Below the pieces are notes generated by a model. It searched no databases. It was given only the letters and a program-made list of their open reading frames with translations, and was not told the DNA's origin. A DNA stretch of 64,000 nt, taken from positions 62,001 to 126,000 of the forward strand of contig MKSX01000027.1 of assembly GCA_001897445.1 (NCBI GenBank). The letters run 5' to 3'. The translations under genes and the position numbers were made by a program. Below, piece after piece: positions 52,128-62,184 of this stretch. Every line of letters starts with the position of its first letter. Within the stretch, counting starts at the first letter, position 1. The stretch is from Alphaproteobacteria bacterium 33-17. GTDB lineage: Bacteria > Pseudomonadota > Alphaproteobacteria > Rickettsiales > 33-17.

Positions 52128-53810
52128 ATGACATTTAATATAAATCATAACAAAGATAAGTTATTTTTCGTACCACTTGGTGGATCAGGCGAAATTGGAA
52201 TGAACCTAAACTTATACCATCTAGACGGTAAATGGCTAATGGTAGATCTTGGCGCCGGCTTTGCCGATGACTATTTGCCAGGTGTTGATATTATCGTTCC
52301 AGACATTGAGTTTATTGAAGAACAAAAAGAAAACCTTATTGGCTTAGTGCTTACTCACGCACACGAAGACCACGTTGGTGCTGTTATATACCTTTGGGAA
52401 CATTTGCGTATGCCAATTTATGCTACGCCATTTACAGCAGCCTTTTTAAAGGCGAAGTTTGCTGAAAAATTTGGTACAAGTAAGCATGTTAAAATTAAAG
52501 AAGTGCCAATGAACAGGCGCTTTAAGGTTAGTAATTTTGATATAGAATATGTAACACTTAATCACTCTGCTCCTGAAATGCAGGCTTTATTCATCAGAAC
52601 ACCTGAAGGTAATATATTTCACACAGGTGACTGGAAGTTTGACCATGACCCTGTTGTAGGCAATCCAAACGACGAAGCATTACTTGCTAAGCTTGGCGAA
52701 GAAGGTGTAGACGTTGTGATTGGTGATTCAACCAACGTATTTAATAAAGGATTTTCTGGGTCTGAGGGTGATCTTAAAAAGAGCTTAGAGAAATTGGTAA
52801 TGGAATGTAAAGGCTTAGTTGCCGTTACAACATTTGCTTCAAACCTTGCCAGAATTGAAACAGTAATTGCCGCTGCCAGAATGTCAGGGCGTAAAATTGT
52901 GGTATCTGGTCGTAGTTTCTGGAGAATTATTAGAGCAGCTCAAGATTCTGGTTATTTAGAAGATCTGCCAGATTTGGTTGATGAAAGAAGTATGTCAAAT
53001 TACCCACGTCATCAGCTTTTACTTTTATGTACAGGTTGTCAGGGTGAGCCACTAGCTGCAACAACTAAAATTGCAACGCAGAACCATCCAAATATTCGCC
53101 TAATTCCAGGTGATACGGTGATTTTCTCATCAAAGATTATTCCAGGTAATGATAAAGCGATTTTCCGTTTATTTAACATGTTTGTTAAACTTGGTATTGA
53201 AGTTTTAACTGAAAGAGACCATTTTGTACACGTTTCAGGTCACCCAGGAAGAGGGGAGCTTGAAAAAATGTACACACTTTTAAAGCCTAAAACAGTAATT
53301 CCAGTGCATGGTGAGCTAATTCATATGCATGAGCATGCTAAAATTGCTCGTGAGGTTGGTGTTCCGTTTACTGTTGAAGTTGAAAACGGTGATATGATTC
53401 ATATTGCGAAAGAAGGCTGCCGTAAAGTTGCGTTAGTTACAGCTGGTAAGCTTGCTGTTGACGGCGTAAGACTTATCCCAATAAATTCGCAGGTTATCCG
53501 TCATCGTAGAAAACTAAGAGATGATGGTATTGTTCTTTGTAATATTATAGTTGATCAAAAATACAGACTGCTCGCTCAGCCAAACTTCCGTACTTTTGGT
53601 GTACTTGACGATGCTAATGAGCGTCCACTTATTGATGCGATCGTTGAAGATATTTCTGAAACAATCGAGAATCGCAAGGAAGTTAAAGGAAAGAAATCAA
53701 AAGAAGATGAATTAGATAATAATATCAGGGCTTTAATCCGTAGATATTTATCTCAGGAAGTTGGAAAAGCTCCTATGATCGATCTTCATATTGATGTTGT
53801 TTACAGTTAA
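52128..53810 (+). CDS. rnj: Ribonuclease J
   Basis: 560 aa, normal length. Metallo-beta-lactamase fold with H77-A-H79-E-D81-H82 (LVLTHAHEDHVGAVIYL), HTGDWKFDHDPVVG, beta-CASP GDSTNVFNKGFSGSEGDLKK, VVSGRSFWRII, and the late HVSGHPGRGELEKM and PVHGELIHMHEHAKIA metal and phosphate-binding motifs. RNase J is the main mRNA/rRNA-processing 5'-exo/endonuclease in many alphaproteobacteria. Monocistronic, with its own terminator. Confidence 0.96.
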   Translation: MTFNINHNKDKLFFVPLGGSGEIGMNLNLYHLDGKWLMVDLGAGFADDYLPGVDIIVPDIEFIEEQKENLIGLVLTHAHEDHVGAVIYLWEHLRMPIYATPFTAAFLKAKFAEKFGTSKHVKIKEVPMNRRFKVSNFDIEYVTLNHSAPEMQALFIRTPEGNIFHTGDWKFDHDPVVGNPNDEALLAKLGEEGVDVVIGDSTNVFNKGFSGSEGDLKKSLEKLVMECKGLVAVTTFASNLARIETVIAAARMSGRKIVVSGRSFWRIIRAAQDSGYLEDLPDLVDERSMSNYPRHQLLLLCTGCQGEPLAATTKIATQNHPNIRLIPGDTVIFSSKIIPGNDKAIFRLFNMFVKLGIEVLTERDHFVHVSGHPGRGELEKMYTLLKPKTVIPVHGELIHMHEHAKIAREVGVPFTVEVENGDMIHIAKEGCRKVALVTAGKLAVDGVRLIPINSQVIRHRRKLRDDGIVLCNIIVDQKYRLLAQPNFRTFGVLDDANERPLIDAIVEDISETIENRKEVKGKKSKEDELDNNIRALIRRYLSQEVGKAPMIDLHIDVVYS

Positions 53811-53826
53811 AATAATCTGAATTTTT

Positions 53827-53858
53827 AAAAAGGACGCTTCGCTATAAGTGTCCTTTTT
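53827..53858 (+). terminator. Intrinsic terminator of rnj
   Basis: 13-bp stem aaaaaggacgctt / aagtgtccttttt (one G-T pair), 6-nt loop, T-tract. Confidence 0.92.
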
Positions 53859-53946
53859 TATTAACAAAAAGTTTCTACAGCACATTTACGTTGACTTTTG
53901 CTAATTTTATCTTATTTGTTTATGAAATTTAAGATAGTATAAAAAT

Positions 53947-55224
53947 ATGAGTAAAAGTAAGAAACTAAATAAATATCAAACTTTAAAAAGCTATTTTGAT
54001 AATGGCGAAAAAGAAAAGACTAAAGCATTCTTTTTAGCTAAAAAGCCTAAGTCACAAAGAGCAAAATCACGGTGTACTCCGCAAAATAATTTATTTCGGG
54101 AGTGTTGTGAGGATGGATATGCAGATCTTGCCGATTTTTTGCTAGGTATTAGTGATAAAAGTCTTGTAAACACTTTGGTTAAATCAAATAAGTTTAACTA
54201 TTTCAGAATCGCTGCTATTAGCAATAATACTAAGTTATACCAAGTTCTATCTAAATATACTATAGACGTTTTATATCAAGAATTAATTTCTACTCATTCA
54301 ATGTACATTTTTGAGGCTATGGAAAGCAATCAAAAGGAAATGGTGGATTATTTATGGGATACTTTTATAATAGAACATACACCAACTCAATTTGCAAGAC
54401 TACTTACCGAGCTGATAAAAACTATAAATGATGCAAGGGATGCCAAAGGCTTTTCTCCTATGCATTTATACCAATATTTAAAAAAACTTATGGATAGCGC
54501 AAATGATAAAGATTTAGATAATTTATATGAAGTTAGATATGTCAGCGATTTAAAAACAATTCCTGTTTTAGATGCAGCTTTTTCAAATCTAAGAATATTT
54601 CATCATATATTAAGCAAGTCTGACGCTCAAAGTATTTATATGGCTGAAAAACATATAAAAAATCGTATTTTAAACTATGGCGTAACGACTGCTGCAAGCC
54701 TATATTTTGATAATACATACAAAATATATTCAAATCCTCAGTTATGGACAACTTATCTAAGAAAAATATTTCACTCTAATAAAAAAGACCTACTTAAATC
54801 TACTATAGTGCAAAAAATAGAATATGCGCTTCAAAAAAATCATACTCTCCTTTTATTTCCATTGGTTAGTATAGCAAAATATTTAAATGTTGAGTTATCT
54901 GAAAAACTTACAATGCAAATTCATGCTCAAGCCTACTTTTTAAAGCAATTTGAATATCATGAAATTTTACTTGCAAGTGATTTGCAAAAACAAGGGTATT
55001 CAGAAAAGCAGATTAGAGAATATATTGCTATAAATAAAGAGCAGATAAGTAATCTTGCTTGCATAGCAAATAATATGATTTCTTATAATGATTTGATTAT
55101 TGATATGAATAAAAATAGGCAAAATACAAAATCTAAAAGTATACTTGGAAAACGAAATCGAGAAGATAAATGTATCGAAAGGTCTGCTAAGAAGCTAAAA
55201 ACTTCTTCAGCATCGTTTAATTAA
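53947..55224 (+). CDS. Ankyrin-like helical protein with C-terminal bipartite NLS-like sequence
   Basis: 425 aa. The N-terminal part has degenerate ankyrin-type helices (NNLFRECCEDGYADLADFLL; IFEAMESNQKEMVDYLWDTF), the remainder is helical and unrecognised. The C-terminus GKRNREDKCIERSAKKLK carries KR and KKLK clusters separated by 12 residues, close to the classical bipartite nuclear localisation pattern; the N-terminus is also Lys-rich (MSKSKKLNKY). No signal peptide or membrane segment. Candidate nucleus-targeted effector (inference). Paralogy to other ankyrin genes here is distant. Confidence 0.72.
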   Translation: MSKSKKLNKYQTLKSYFDNGEKEKTKAFFLAKKPKSQRAKSRCTPQNNLFRECCEDGYADLADFLLGISDKSLVNTLVKSNKFNYFRIAAISNNTKLYQVLSKYTIDVLYQELISTHSMYIFEAMESNQKEMVDYLWDTFIIEHTPTQFARLLTELIKTINDARDAKGFSPMHLYQYLKKLMDSANDKDLDNLYEVRYVSDLKTIPVLDAAFSNLRIFHHILSKSDAQSIYMAEKHIKNRILNYGVTTAASLYFDNTYKIYSNPQLWTTYLRKIFHSNKKDLLKSTIVQKIEYALQKNHTLLLFPLVSIAKYLNVELSEKLTMQIHAQAYFLKQFEYHEILLASDLQKQGYSEKQIREYIAINKEQISNLACIANNMISYNDLIIDMNKNRQNTKSKSILGKRNREDKCIERSAKKLKTSSASFN

Positions 55225-55232
55225 ATTACTTA

Positions 55233-55418
55233 TTAAGCAATTATATCAGGGTGGATGATAGAGTCTAAATAATGGATTCGATCTTTCACCCAAAGTTTAC
55301 GTTTTTTGCATTTTTGGGCTTCGATTTGATTTTTGGTGCTTAATTCTTCGATTTTTTTCTCAAGTTCCTGATGTTCAATCTTAAGAGCTTCAAGCTCCCT
55401 AAATAACAAATCTTGCAT
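55233..55418 (-). CDS. DUF465 (YdcH-like) small coiled-coil protein
   Basis: 61 aa. LEALKIEHQELEKKIEELST is a coiled-coil hairpin start, and CKKRKLWVKDRIHYLDSIIH corresponds to the 'LKKxKLxLKDEI' second helix of the DUF465/YdcH family common in alphaproteobacteria. Function unknown. Its stop is 8 bp from the convergent ankyrin-like gene. Confidence 0.75.
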   Translation of the reverse strand: MQDLLFRELEALKIEHQELEKKIEELSTKNQIEAQKCKKRKLWVKDRIHYLDSIIHPDIIA

Positions 55419-55530
55419 AAACCTTTATTACTTGTGGTTGTAAATTATATTATTAAGATATCATAAATTATAACCCAAGTCTATATATCTGATAAAAAGA
55501 ATTTATTAATATGTAAATTTTACAATTACA

Positions 55531-55559
55531 TTGACTTTTTTAACATTTGCTTAGATAAT
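55531..55559 (+). promoter_or_regulatory. Probable sigma-70 promoter of ispG-dusB
   Basis: TTGACT (55531-55536), 17-nt spacer, GATAAT (55554-55559), giving a ~26-nt leader to the ispG ATG at 55592. Confidence 0.6.
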
Positions 55560-55591
55560 GAGGGCGTTTTAATAATTTTAGGTAAATTGCG

Positions 55592-56836
55592 ATGGTTGCT
55601 CTTCACAATATAAAAAGACATAAAACTCATAAGGTTAAGGTAGGAAATTTCTACATAGGTGGAGATAGTCCTATACTTGTTCAAAGTATGACCAATACTG
55701 ATACAGCGGATGTTGAAGGTACTGTAAAGCAGATTATAGAGCTTAATGAAGCTGGGTCTGAGATTGTAAGAGTAACAGTAAATAATGAAGAGTCTGCAAG
55801 AGCAGTGCCGAAAATTCATGATAGCCTAATTAAACAAGGGTATGACGTTCCTTTAGTAGGGTGCTTCCATTATAATGGTCATAAGTTGCTTACAGATGTG
55901 CCAGAATGTGCAGAGGCTCTTGCGAAATATAGAATAAACCCAGGAAATGTTGGCTTTGGTGAAAAGCGTGATAAGCAATTTGAAATGATGATTGATCAGG
56001 CGGTCAAGTATAATAAGCCTGTAAGAATTGGTGTTAACTGGGGTAGTTTAGATCAGGATTTAGCCCAGAAAATGATGGACGATAACTCTAAGTCATCAAA
56101 CCCTAAATCGGCTGATGAGTTGCTGCGTGAAGCTCTGGTAACATCTTCCTTACAAAGTGCTGAAAAAGCTATAGAGATGGGACTTACTGCGGATAAAATT
56201 ATTATTTCTTGTAAGGTTAGTCAGCCGCAAGATCTAGTTGCGGTTTACACTGAGCTTGCTCGCAGATCAAATTATGCACTCCACCTTGGGCTTACTGAAG
56301 CAGGAATGGGGTCAAAAGGTATTGTTGCCACTACAGCAGCTTTAAGTATATTACTGCAGCAAGGGATTGGTGATACTATTAGGGCTTCACTTACCCCAAG
56401 ACCAGGTGAAAAAAGAACTCAGGAAGTTACTGTTTGTAGGGAAATTTTGCAAAGTTTAGGCTTTCGTAATTTTACGCCGCAAGTAACAGCTTGCCCGGGG
56501 TGCGGAAGAACAACCAGTACATATTTTCAGGAACTTGCTTCATCTATTCAGGACTTTTTAAATAGTTCAATGCCAGTTTGGAAAGACAAGTACATTGGTG
56601 TTGAAAATTTAAGGGTTGCGGTAATGGGCTGCATAGTAAATGGTCCTGGCGAAAGTAAACACGCAGACATTGGTATAAGCCTTCCAGGCACAGGCGAATC
56701 ACCTGTAGCACCAGTATTTATTGATGGTGAAAAAGCCTGCACTCTCAGGGGCGATAATATTGCCGGTGAATTTAAAGATTTAGTTATAAATTATATAGAA
56801 AACAGATATTTAGTAAAAACTACGGTAGACGTATGA
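55592..56836 (+). CDS. ispG: 4-hydroxy-3-methylbut-2-en-1-yl diphosphate synthase (flavodoxin)
   Basis: 414 aa, normal length. MEP-pathway enzyme making HMBPP with a [4Fe-4S] cluster. N-terminal TIM barrel [23 protein letters not shown]-terminal cluster domain with C301, C304 ([17 protein letters not shown]) and C347 ([12 protein letters not shown]), plus E354. Presence of the MEP pathway supplies isoprenoids for undecaprenyl phosphate and quinones. Overlaps dusB by 4 nt. Confidence 0.97.
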   Translation: MVALHNIKRHKTHKVKVGNFYIGGDSPILVQSMTNTDTADVEGTVKQIIELNEAGSEIVRVTVNNEESARAVPKIHDSLIKQGYDVPLVGCFHYNGHKLLTDVPECAEALAKYRINPGNVGFGEKRDKQFEMMIDQAVKYNKPVRIGVNWGSLDQDLAQKMMDDNSKSSNPKSADELLREALVTSSLQSAEKAIEMGLTADKIIISCKVSQPQDLVAVYTELARRSNYALHLGLTEAGMGSKGIVATTAALSILLQQGIGDTIRASLTPRPGEKRTQEVTVCREILQSLGFRNFTPQVTACPGCGRTTSTYFQELASSIQDFLNSSMPVWKDKYIGVENLRVAVMGCIVNGPGESKHADIGISLPGTGESPVAPVFIDGEKACTLRGDNIAGEFKDLVINYIENRYLVKTTVDV

Positions 56837-57798
56837 CTATTAAAATAGGTAACATTCAGCTTTCAGACGCAGTAATCCTAGCACCATTATCAGGCGTTAC
56901 AGATAAGCCATTTCGTGATGTTGTAAAGCATTATGGGGCAGGGCTTGTTGTGTCAGAAATGATAGCAAGTAGAGCAATGATACTAGAGACTAAACAATCA
57001 CTTCAAAAATCAAGTGGGGCTGATGATAAAACATCCATTCAGCTTGCAGGTTGTGAGCCTGAAGTAATGGGTGAGGCTGCAAAACTTAACGAAGATCGTG
57101 GCGCAAGGATTATTGACATTAATTTTGGTTGCCCAGTTAAAAAAGTAGTTAATGGCTTTGCTGGTTCTGCACTCATGAAAGACGAACCGTTAGCTGTTAA
57201 AATCTTAGAAGAAACCGTTAAGGCAGTAAATGTACCTGTAACTTTAAAAATGCGTATGGGATGGGATGCCAATAGTTTAAATGCCCCAAGTCTTGCTAAA
57301 TCTGCTGAAGATGTAGGAATTCAGATGATTACCATTCATGGTCGTACAAGATGCCAAATGTATAACGGAACAGCTGACTGGAAATTCATTAGAAAAGTTA
57401 AAGAAGCTGTAAAAATCCCCGTTGTAGCAAATGGTGACATTAAAACTATTGAAGATGCTGTGAAGTGCTTAGAGGAATCAGGTGCAGATGGTATTATGAT
57501 TGGTAGGGGTTCATACGGAAAGCCTTGGTTTATCAATCAGGTGGCGCATTATATTAAAACTAAGGAAATTTTACCTGACCCAAGTTATGCAGAACAGCTT
57601 GAAGTTATCATGAACCACTATGATGCTATGATTGAGCTTTATGGTGCAGACGCAGGTGTTAGAATGGCAAGAAAGCACCTTGGCTGGTATAGTTCTGGCA
57701 TTCCACATTCAGCAGAGCTTCGTGGTAAGATTAACATGATGACAGACTATAAAGAGGTAAAAAAAGTATTTGCCGATTTTTATAGTAAGTTGCTTTAG
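56833..57798 (+). CDS. dusB: tRNA-dihydrouridine synthase DusB
   Basis: 321 aa flavoenzyme reducing uridines in the tRNA D-loop. [20 protein letters not shown] at the FMN-binding start, catalytic C100 in [48 protein letters not shown] and [10 protein letters not shown]. Ends [15 protein letters not shown], typical of DusB. Translationally coupled to ispG by a 4-nt overlap. Confidence 0.96.
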   Translation: MTIKIGNIQLSDAVILAPLSGVTDKPFRDVVKHYGAGLVVSEMIASRAMILETKQSLQKSSGADDKTSIQLAGCEPEVMGEAAKLNEDRGARIIDINFGCPVKKVVNGFAGSALMKDEPLAVKILEETVKAVNVPVTLKMRMGWDANSLNAPSLAKSAEDVGIQMITIHGRTRCQMYNGTADWKFIRKVKEAVKIPVVANGDIKTIEDAVKCLEESGADGIMIGRGSYGKPWFINQVAHYIKTKEILPDPSYAEQLEVIMNHYDAMIELYGADAGVRMARKHLGWYSSGIPHSAELRGKINMMTDYKEVKKVFADFYSKLL

Positions 57799-57806
57799 AG
57801 AAAAAT

Positions 57807-58853
57807 ATGACTACATCTCATTTAACAAAGCTTGATGAATACATAAAGCAGCATGAAGCTGAATTTGATAAAAGGGCTGAGAATTTGCAAAAAGATACTC
57901 TTGAAATCTTAAAAGGATTCCTAAGAGATGTTACTTACGATTATGCTAAGCAAATAGAAGCTTATCCTAATGTTAAAGCATTTGAAACAAATGCGTATTT
58001 AAAAAAATTCTGGCAATATAAGCACTATTATTTGTTGTTAGGTAGAGATTTTACTAAAGAAGCTAATAATTTGCTTTGGGAGAAATTAGCTTTATCTATA
58101 GATTCTCAAGAAAGTATAGAAAAGCTTAAGGATTTGAAAAAGCTAGAAGAGTTAATGCATGAAGCTATTAATCCTTTTAATGGTTATGAAAATTTTGCAG
58201 AAAATATTACACACTTGCTGTCATTAGGAGCGAATTTTAATTATATAAGTAAATATGAAAAAGAAAGTATGTCATATTCATATGTATCTGTTATTTTTAA
58301 AGCACGCAATAATTTTGATTTATATACAATGTTAATTTCTGAAGGTATGGATTTTGTAACTTTTTTAACCGAAATTGATATAAATGGTAGATTAAAGAAT
58401 TTATTTGGATTAGTTTCTAGATTCTCAGTAGATATTGAAATGATTAAAAATTATGTACTTCTTACTGATGAAATTTATGTATCTAAACGTCAATTTGCGC
58501 GTAACGAAGCTATGAAATACGCAATAGATTTACCTTTATTGTTTTCACCATTAACGGCTATTTTATTATATAAGCCAAAGCAAGAAAATCAGGTAATATC
58601 AAGCCTTTTAGAAACCTGGATAAAACAGCTAATTACCCCTGAAAACTTGAGTAATCTTTGCATACGCGATTTTATTGGGTTAAATGCTTATGATTATTTA
58701 AAAATGCTTCCTAAAGATTGGCCACAAAGACTTGTAGCAGAAGATCGTATTAAAGAATGTGAAGAAAAAATAACGAAAGCAGTAAATAAAGCTATGCACC
58801 GCTTCCGTTTTGATCCTAATCAGGCAAAGCACAATTTTAAGCGCTTTTTGTAA
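57807..58853 (+). CDS. Unknown helical protein, possibly degenerate ankyrin
   Basis: 348 aa, unrecognised. N-terminal coiled coil (LDEYIKQHEAEFDKRAENLQ KDTLEIL), one ankyrin-like unit around ~125-190 (ITHLLSLGANFNYISKYEKE … NNFDLYTMLISEGMDFV), and a basic C-terminal tail (KAMHRFRFDPNQAKHNFKRF). It follows dusB by 8 bp, so probably shares the ispG-dusB transcript. No signal peptide. Low-confidence family call. Confidence 0.6.
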   Translation: MTTSHLTKLDEYIKQHEAEFDKRAENLQKDTLEILKGFLRDVTYDYAKQIEAYPNVKAFETNAYLKKFWQYKHYYLLLGRDFTKEANNLLWEKLALSIDSQESIEKLKDLKKLEELMHEAINPFNGYENFAENITHLLSLGANFNYISKYEKESMSYSYVSVIFKARNNFDLYTMLISEGMDFVTFLTEIDINGRLKNLFGLVSRFSVDIEMIKNYVLLTDEIYVSKRQFARNEAMKYAIDLPLLFSPLTAILLYKPKQENQVISSLLETWIKQLITPENLSNLCIRDFIGLNAYDYLKMLPKDWPQRLVAEDRIKECEEKITKAVNKAMHRFRFDPNQAKHNFKRFL

Positions 58854-58965
58854 ATTTAGCTAAAAATATATAATTTTCAAAAAAAATCTATAAAAAACAA
58901 TCTGTTTCTGCTATTATACGTCAGCAAAATTTTCATAAGTGTAATGGTGGACTTAAGGACTTAAT

Positions 58966-59715
58966 ATGACATATTTTATTTTTATAGCAGCAGGTAAAGG
59001 TAGCAGAATGGGTGAGCTTACAGCTGACCAAAATAAAGCTACTTTAGAAGTTCAGAATAGATCATTAATATTACGTCAGATAGATTGTTCAGCCGATAAA
59101 GGAAGTATTAGTGTAATTACAGGCTTTAGGGCTGGTAAGCTTTTTAAACATGTATCACCGCATTATCTTTCACCGTGTTTTCATCATAATAAACAATGGC
59201 GTTTGAATTTTGGTAATGTTCACGCAATGCTTAAAGCTGACCGCTATATAATGAAAGGTCACGACATTATTATTTGTTATACAGATATTTTGTATAAAAA
59301 AGAGGTTATGGATCAGCTATATTCATCTAAAGACCCTGTTGTAATGCCAGTTTTCACGGGCTGGAAAAAGCAGCAAGAACAATTACCAGGCAAAAGCCTA
59401 GAAAATTTTGAGGCTATAACTGTAGGTGAAGATGGTCTTATACAAAAAATCACCACAAATCCTGATTCTTCGGTTAAAATTGACGGTCAGTTTATGCATA
59501 TGATTAAAATAACATGGCCAGCATGGATTGATATGCACGAAATGCTTAGAGATATTGATAAAAAAGAAATTGAGCAAATGGATATAACAACGCTCATAAA
59601 CCATATGATAAATTACCAAATTGTTACCAAACCAATTTATTTTGATGACGGCTGGTTTGAGATTGACACACCCGAAGAATTAGAATATGCAAATAGTAAT
59701 TTTAAAGATAATTAG
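58966..59715 (+). CDS. Nucleotidyltransferase-family protein (sugar-phosphate / phosphocholine NTP transferase-like)
   Basis: 249 aa. N-terminal nucleotide-binding signature [26 protein letters not shown] corresponds to the GxGxRxxxxTxxxPKxLxxV motif, with 'NKATL' in place of 'PKxLL'. Acidic metal-site region [17 protein letters not shown] and C-terminal [20 protein letters not shown] resemble LicC/MobA-like sugar or choline nucleotidyltransferases. Substrate unknown; likely lipopolysaccharide or envelope modification. 8 bp upstream of the transaldolase-type gene, so co-transcribed. Confidence 0.8.
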   Translation: MTYFIFIAAGKGSRMGELTADQNKATLEVQNRSLILRQIDCSADKGSISVITGFRAGKLFKHVSPHYLSPCFHHNKQWRLNFGNVHAMLKADRYIMKGHDIIICYTDILYKKEVMDQLYSSKDPVVMPVFTGWKKQQEQLPGKSLENFEAITVGEDGLIQKITTNPDSSVKIDGQFMHMIKITWPAWIDMHEMLRDIDKKEIEQMDITTLINHMINYQIVTKPIYFDDGWFEIDTPEELEYANSNFKDN

Positions 59716-59723
59716 AGGATAAA

Positions 59724-60374
59724 ATGCAATTTTTCTTAGATACAGCTGATATTTCCGAAATTGAAGAATTAAACGCAACCGGATTAGTTGATGGCGTTAC
59801 AACCAATCCAAGCCTTATCGCAAAGTCAGGCAGAGATTTCAAAGATGTTATGAAGCAAATTTGTTCAATTGTTAAAGGACCTGTTAGCGCTGAGGTTGTT
59901 GGAACAAAATTTGATGAAATGGTTAAGGAAGGCGAGGTTTTAGCAAAAATTGCCGATAATATTACTATTAAGTTGCCTATGACATGGGAAGGGCTTAAGG
60001 CTTGTAAATATTTCTCAGATAAAGAAATTCAAACAAATGTGACATTATGCTTCTCGGCAAATCAGGCATTGCTTGCGGCTAAAGCTGGCGCAACTTTTGT
60101 TTCGCCATTTATTGGAAGACTTGACGATATTGGCATGGAAGGAATGAGCCTTATTGAAGATATGAGGGTAATTTTTGACAATTACATGTTTAATACGCAA
60201 ATTCTTGCTGCATCAATCAGAACAAGTGAGCATGTTTTAAGATGCGCTAAAGCAGGTGCAGACGTTGGGACAATGCCAGCAAAGATCATGAAGGACCTTA
60301 TAAAGCACCCGCTTACAGATAACGGTCTTCAGGCATTTTTAAATGACTGGTCAAAAACAGGGCAGAAAATATAA
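59724..60374 (+). CDS. Small transaldolase / fructose-6-phosphate aldolase family protein
   Basis: 216 aa, the length of the short (type 3B) transaldolases. [38 protein letters not shown], Schiff-base Lys K83 in [44 protein letters not shown]. Links pentose phosphates to glycolytic sugars, or acts as a fructose-6-phosphate aldolase; by eye these cannot be separated. A terminator follows. Confidence 0.94.
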   Translation: MQFFLDTADISEIEELNATGLVDGVTTNPSLIAKSGRDFKDVMKQICSIVKGPVSAEVVGTKFDEMVKEGEVLAKIADNITIKLPMTWEGLKACKYFSDKEIQTNVTLCFSANQALLAAKAGATFVSPFIGRLDDIGMEGMSLIEDMRVIFDNYMFNTQILAASIRTSEHVLRCAKAGADVGTMPAKIMKDLIKHPLTDNGLQAFLNDWSKTGQKI

Positions 60375-60400
60375 ATATCTATGTTGTTTAAAATATTTTT

Positions 60401-60427
60401 AAGGGGGCGTTGCGCCTCCTTTTTTTT
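60401..60427 (+). terminator. Intrinsic terminator after the transaldolase gene
   Basis: Stem aagggggcg / cgcctcctt (one G-T pair), 3-nt loop, then seven T. Confidence 0.88.
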
Positions 60428-60514
60428 AAGTTATGTATATACAAATTTTCTGATTGATAAATTTTTAATTGTAGCTATAAAACATTTAAATAACTTAATT
60501 TAAGGAAAGTAAGT

Positions 60515-61525
60515 ATGTCTAAAGGAAAAAATTTAAATACAATTTATGATGAAATTTTACAAAAGCTTCCAGAAAAATATCATGAAATAGTGCTTGGTGA
60601 GCATAGTATAATAAAAAAACTATCAGAACTTAAAAATGTTAATACAAGAGAGGCTCTCGAGATTTTGGCATCTGAATGTTCACACTCATTCCCACATAAA
60701 CCTAATTTTTTTATTATGTTTGCAAGACTAAGCCACGACGTTCAAAAACTAATGGCAACTGGTAAAATATCAATTAAGACTTTAGTTAAAATTGGTAACA
60801 CACAGTCTTTGCAATTAATAGGTTGCTTGGCTAATATTGATAGTTTGTTAGTCATATTAGAAAGTCATAAAGCAATGGACGAAGGACTTGAAATGATTTG
60901 CAAAATGAACGTTTTAGATCTTCAAAGCTTTATATCTCAGGCAAGCACATACATGCCATTTATAAAACTCATGTTAAATGCTAATTTAGCAAGAATTGAT
61001 GAGATTGCGCTGCTAATTATAAAGGATCCTAAAAAATTCACTCTATTGATGGATAATTTTGAATACTTATTAGATAGCAAGCTTTTTCCGTTTACTATTG
61101 AAAATGCTTTAATGTTGCTGGGTTTACCTGAAGCGAATCGCAATACTGCTTTAAAGGTTATTAAAAATGGTTTTTTAGGAAATTTAATAGATGAAGATTT
61201 TAGAGAATCAGGATTGGAAAAACTATATAATGTTAATCCAGATTTAGTTGAAGATTTTATTGGAAGTATCATTAGTGCTAATGTGGATAATTCTAAACAA
61301 GAAGAATTTATAGCTCATCATCCTATATATTCAAAGTTTCTTGTAGATAATTACTTAATAAAAGCAGCAAAAAAAATTGAAAAAATTATTGAGTTAGGTG
61401 AAGATGGAAGTGAAGGTAGAGAATATAGACATATTACTACTATGAATATTTCAGCTAAAGAATATAGCACGTGGGAGCAATATATTGCATCTAAATCTCA
61501 AGCAAATAATAGTAAAGAAATGTAG
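60515..61525 (+). CDS. Unknown helical protein
   Basis: 336 aa, unrecognised. All-helical with a regular HEAT/Ank-like pattern of short helices (LQLIGCLANIDSLLVILESH; EMICKMNVLDLQSFISQAST; ENALMLLGLPEANRNTALKV) but no consensus repeat. No signal peptide or membrane segment. SD AAGGAAAG before ATG. Flanked by terminators, so monocistronic. Function unknown. Confidence 0.68.
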   Translation: MSKGKNLNTIYDEILQKLPEKYHEIVLGEHSIIKKLSELKNVNTREALEILASECSHSFPHKPNFFIMFARLSHDVQKLMATGKISIKTLVKIGNTQSLQLIGCLANIDSLLVILESHKAMDEGLEMICKMNVLDLQSFISQASTYMPFIKLMLNANLARIDEIALLIIKDPKKFTLLMDNFEYLLDSKLFPFTIENALMLLGLPEANRNTALKVIKNGFLGNLIDEDFRESGLEKLYNVNPDLVEDFIGSIISANVDNSKQEEFIAHHPIYSKFLVDNYLIKAAKKIEKIIELGEDGSEGREYRHITTMNISAKEYSTWEQYIASKSQANNSKEM

Positions 61526-61559
61526 CTATATTATATAATTTTATAAAAATCAGTACCTT

Positions 61560-61599
61560 AACCTAGTTAGAATATTTGCATTAATATTTTAACTAGGTT
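61560..61599 (+). terminator. Hairpin, possible terminator
   Basis: Perfect 10-bp stem aacctagtta / taactaggtt around a 20-nt loop, followed by taatttta. Downstream of the 336-aa gene; weak T-tract. Confidence 0.6.
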
Positions 61600-61610
61600 T
61601 AATTTTACTC

Positions 61611-61639
61611 TTGACATTAACGAATTGTTAATATATAAT
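61611..61639 (+). promoter_or_regulatory. Consensus sigma-70 promoter with an operator-like palindrome in the spacer
   Basis: TTGACA (61611-61616), 17-nt spacer, TATAAT (61634-61639): both boxes perfect. The spacer is TTAACGA-A-TTGTTAA, a near-perfect palindrome (61617-61631), sharing TTAACGARTT with the promoter at 22617-22667. Confidence 0.85.
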
Positions 61640-61746
61640 ACAGACTATATTAAAAAATTATGTAGATGATTAACATAAGTTCTTGCTTTTTTTAGAGATC
61701 TGTGTTATTTTGCTACCGGTAAATTTAATACTTGGAGATTATTACA

Positions 61747-62043
61747 ATGAATAAGACGAACACACATCAAGATTTGGAAGTAATGAACGATATAGATTAT
61801 ATCAGAAAATCATCGTCTTTAGTATCTGAAGCTTTACATAGAGGTTGCGACGTTATCCAAACTGCTGATGGTGATGTTTTCGTTACTGAAGTTAAAACAG
61901 TTACTTTCCACTATACCTGGGATTCTAAGAAAGGTAGAATGGTTAGAGTGAATTCGGGTGGTAGATCTAAAAAAATCCGCAAAAAGAACGATGTTCTTGA
62001 TGCAGTAGATTATCACGATGATTTACATGGTGCAAAAGTTTAA
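61747..62043 (+). CDS. Small conserved-looking protein (possibly Rickettsiales DUF2671)
   Basis: 98 aa. The core DVIQTADGDVFVTEVKTVTF HYTWDSKKGRMVRV is reminiscent of a small Rickettsiales-restricted family I recall as DUF2671; unverified. A basic stretch RSKKIRKKND follows. I chose ATG at 61747 because GGAG lies 9-10 nt upstream (61734-61737); the longer TTG start at 61732 would include the ribosome-binding site. Driven by a perfect-consensus promoter, so probably well expressed. Function unknown. Confidence 0.75.
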   Translation: MNKTNTHQDLEVMNDIDYIRKSSSLVSEALHRGCDVIQTADGDVFVTEVKTVTFHYTWDSKKGRMVRVNSGGRSKKIRKKNDVLDAVDYHDDLHGAKV

Positions 62044-62073
62044 TTGCATTTTTAGATATAGTTACCCGATCAG

Positions 62074-62145
62074 CGCGCTTACACTTTCATAAACATATAC
62101 TCCCTCCAAAATATATGCCCAATAAAAAGTAAGCGCGTTTTTTTT
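62074..62145 (+). terminator. Large hairpin terminator with C-rich loop
   Basis: Perfect GC-rich stem cgcgcttac (62074-62082) / gtaagcgcg (62129-62137) followed by eight T. The stem extends imperfectly inwards. The ~46-nt loop carries ctccctcc (62100-62107), complementary to Shine-Dalgarno sequences. Confidence 0.8.
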
Positions 62146-62184
62146 ATACCACATATATGGTTAAGAATTTATGCTTTTTGTTAT

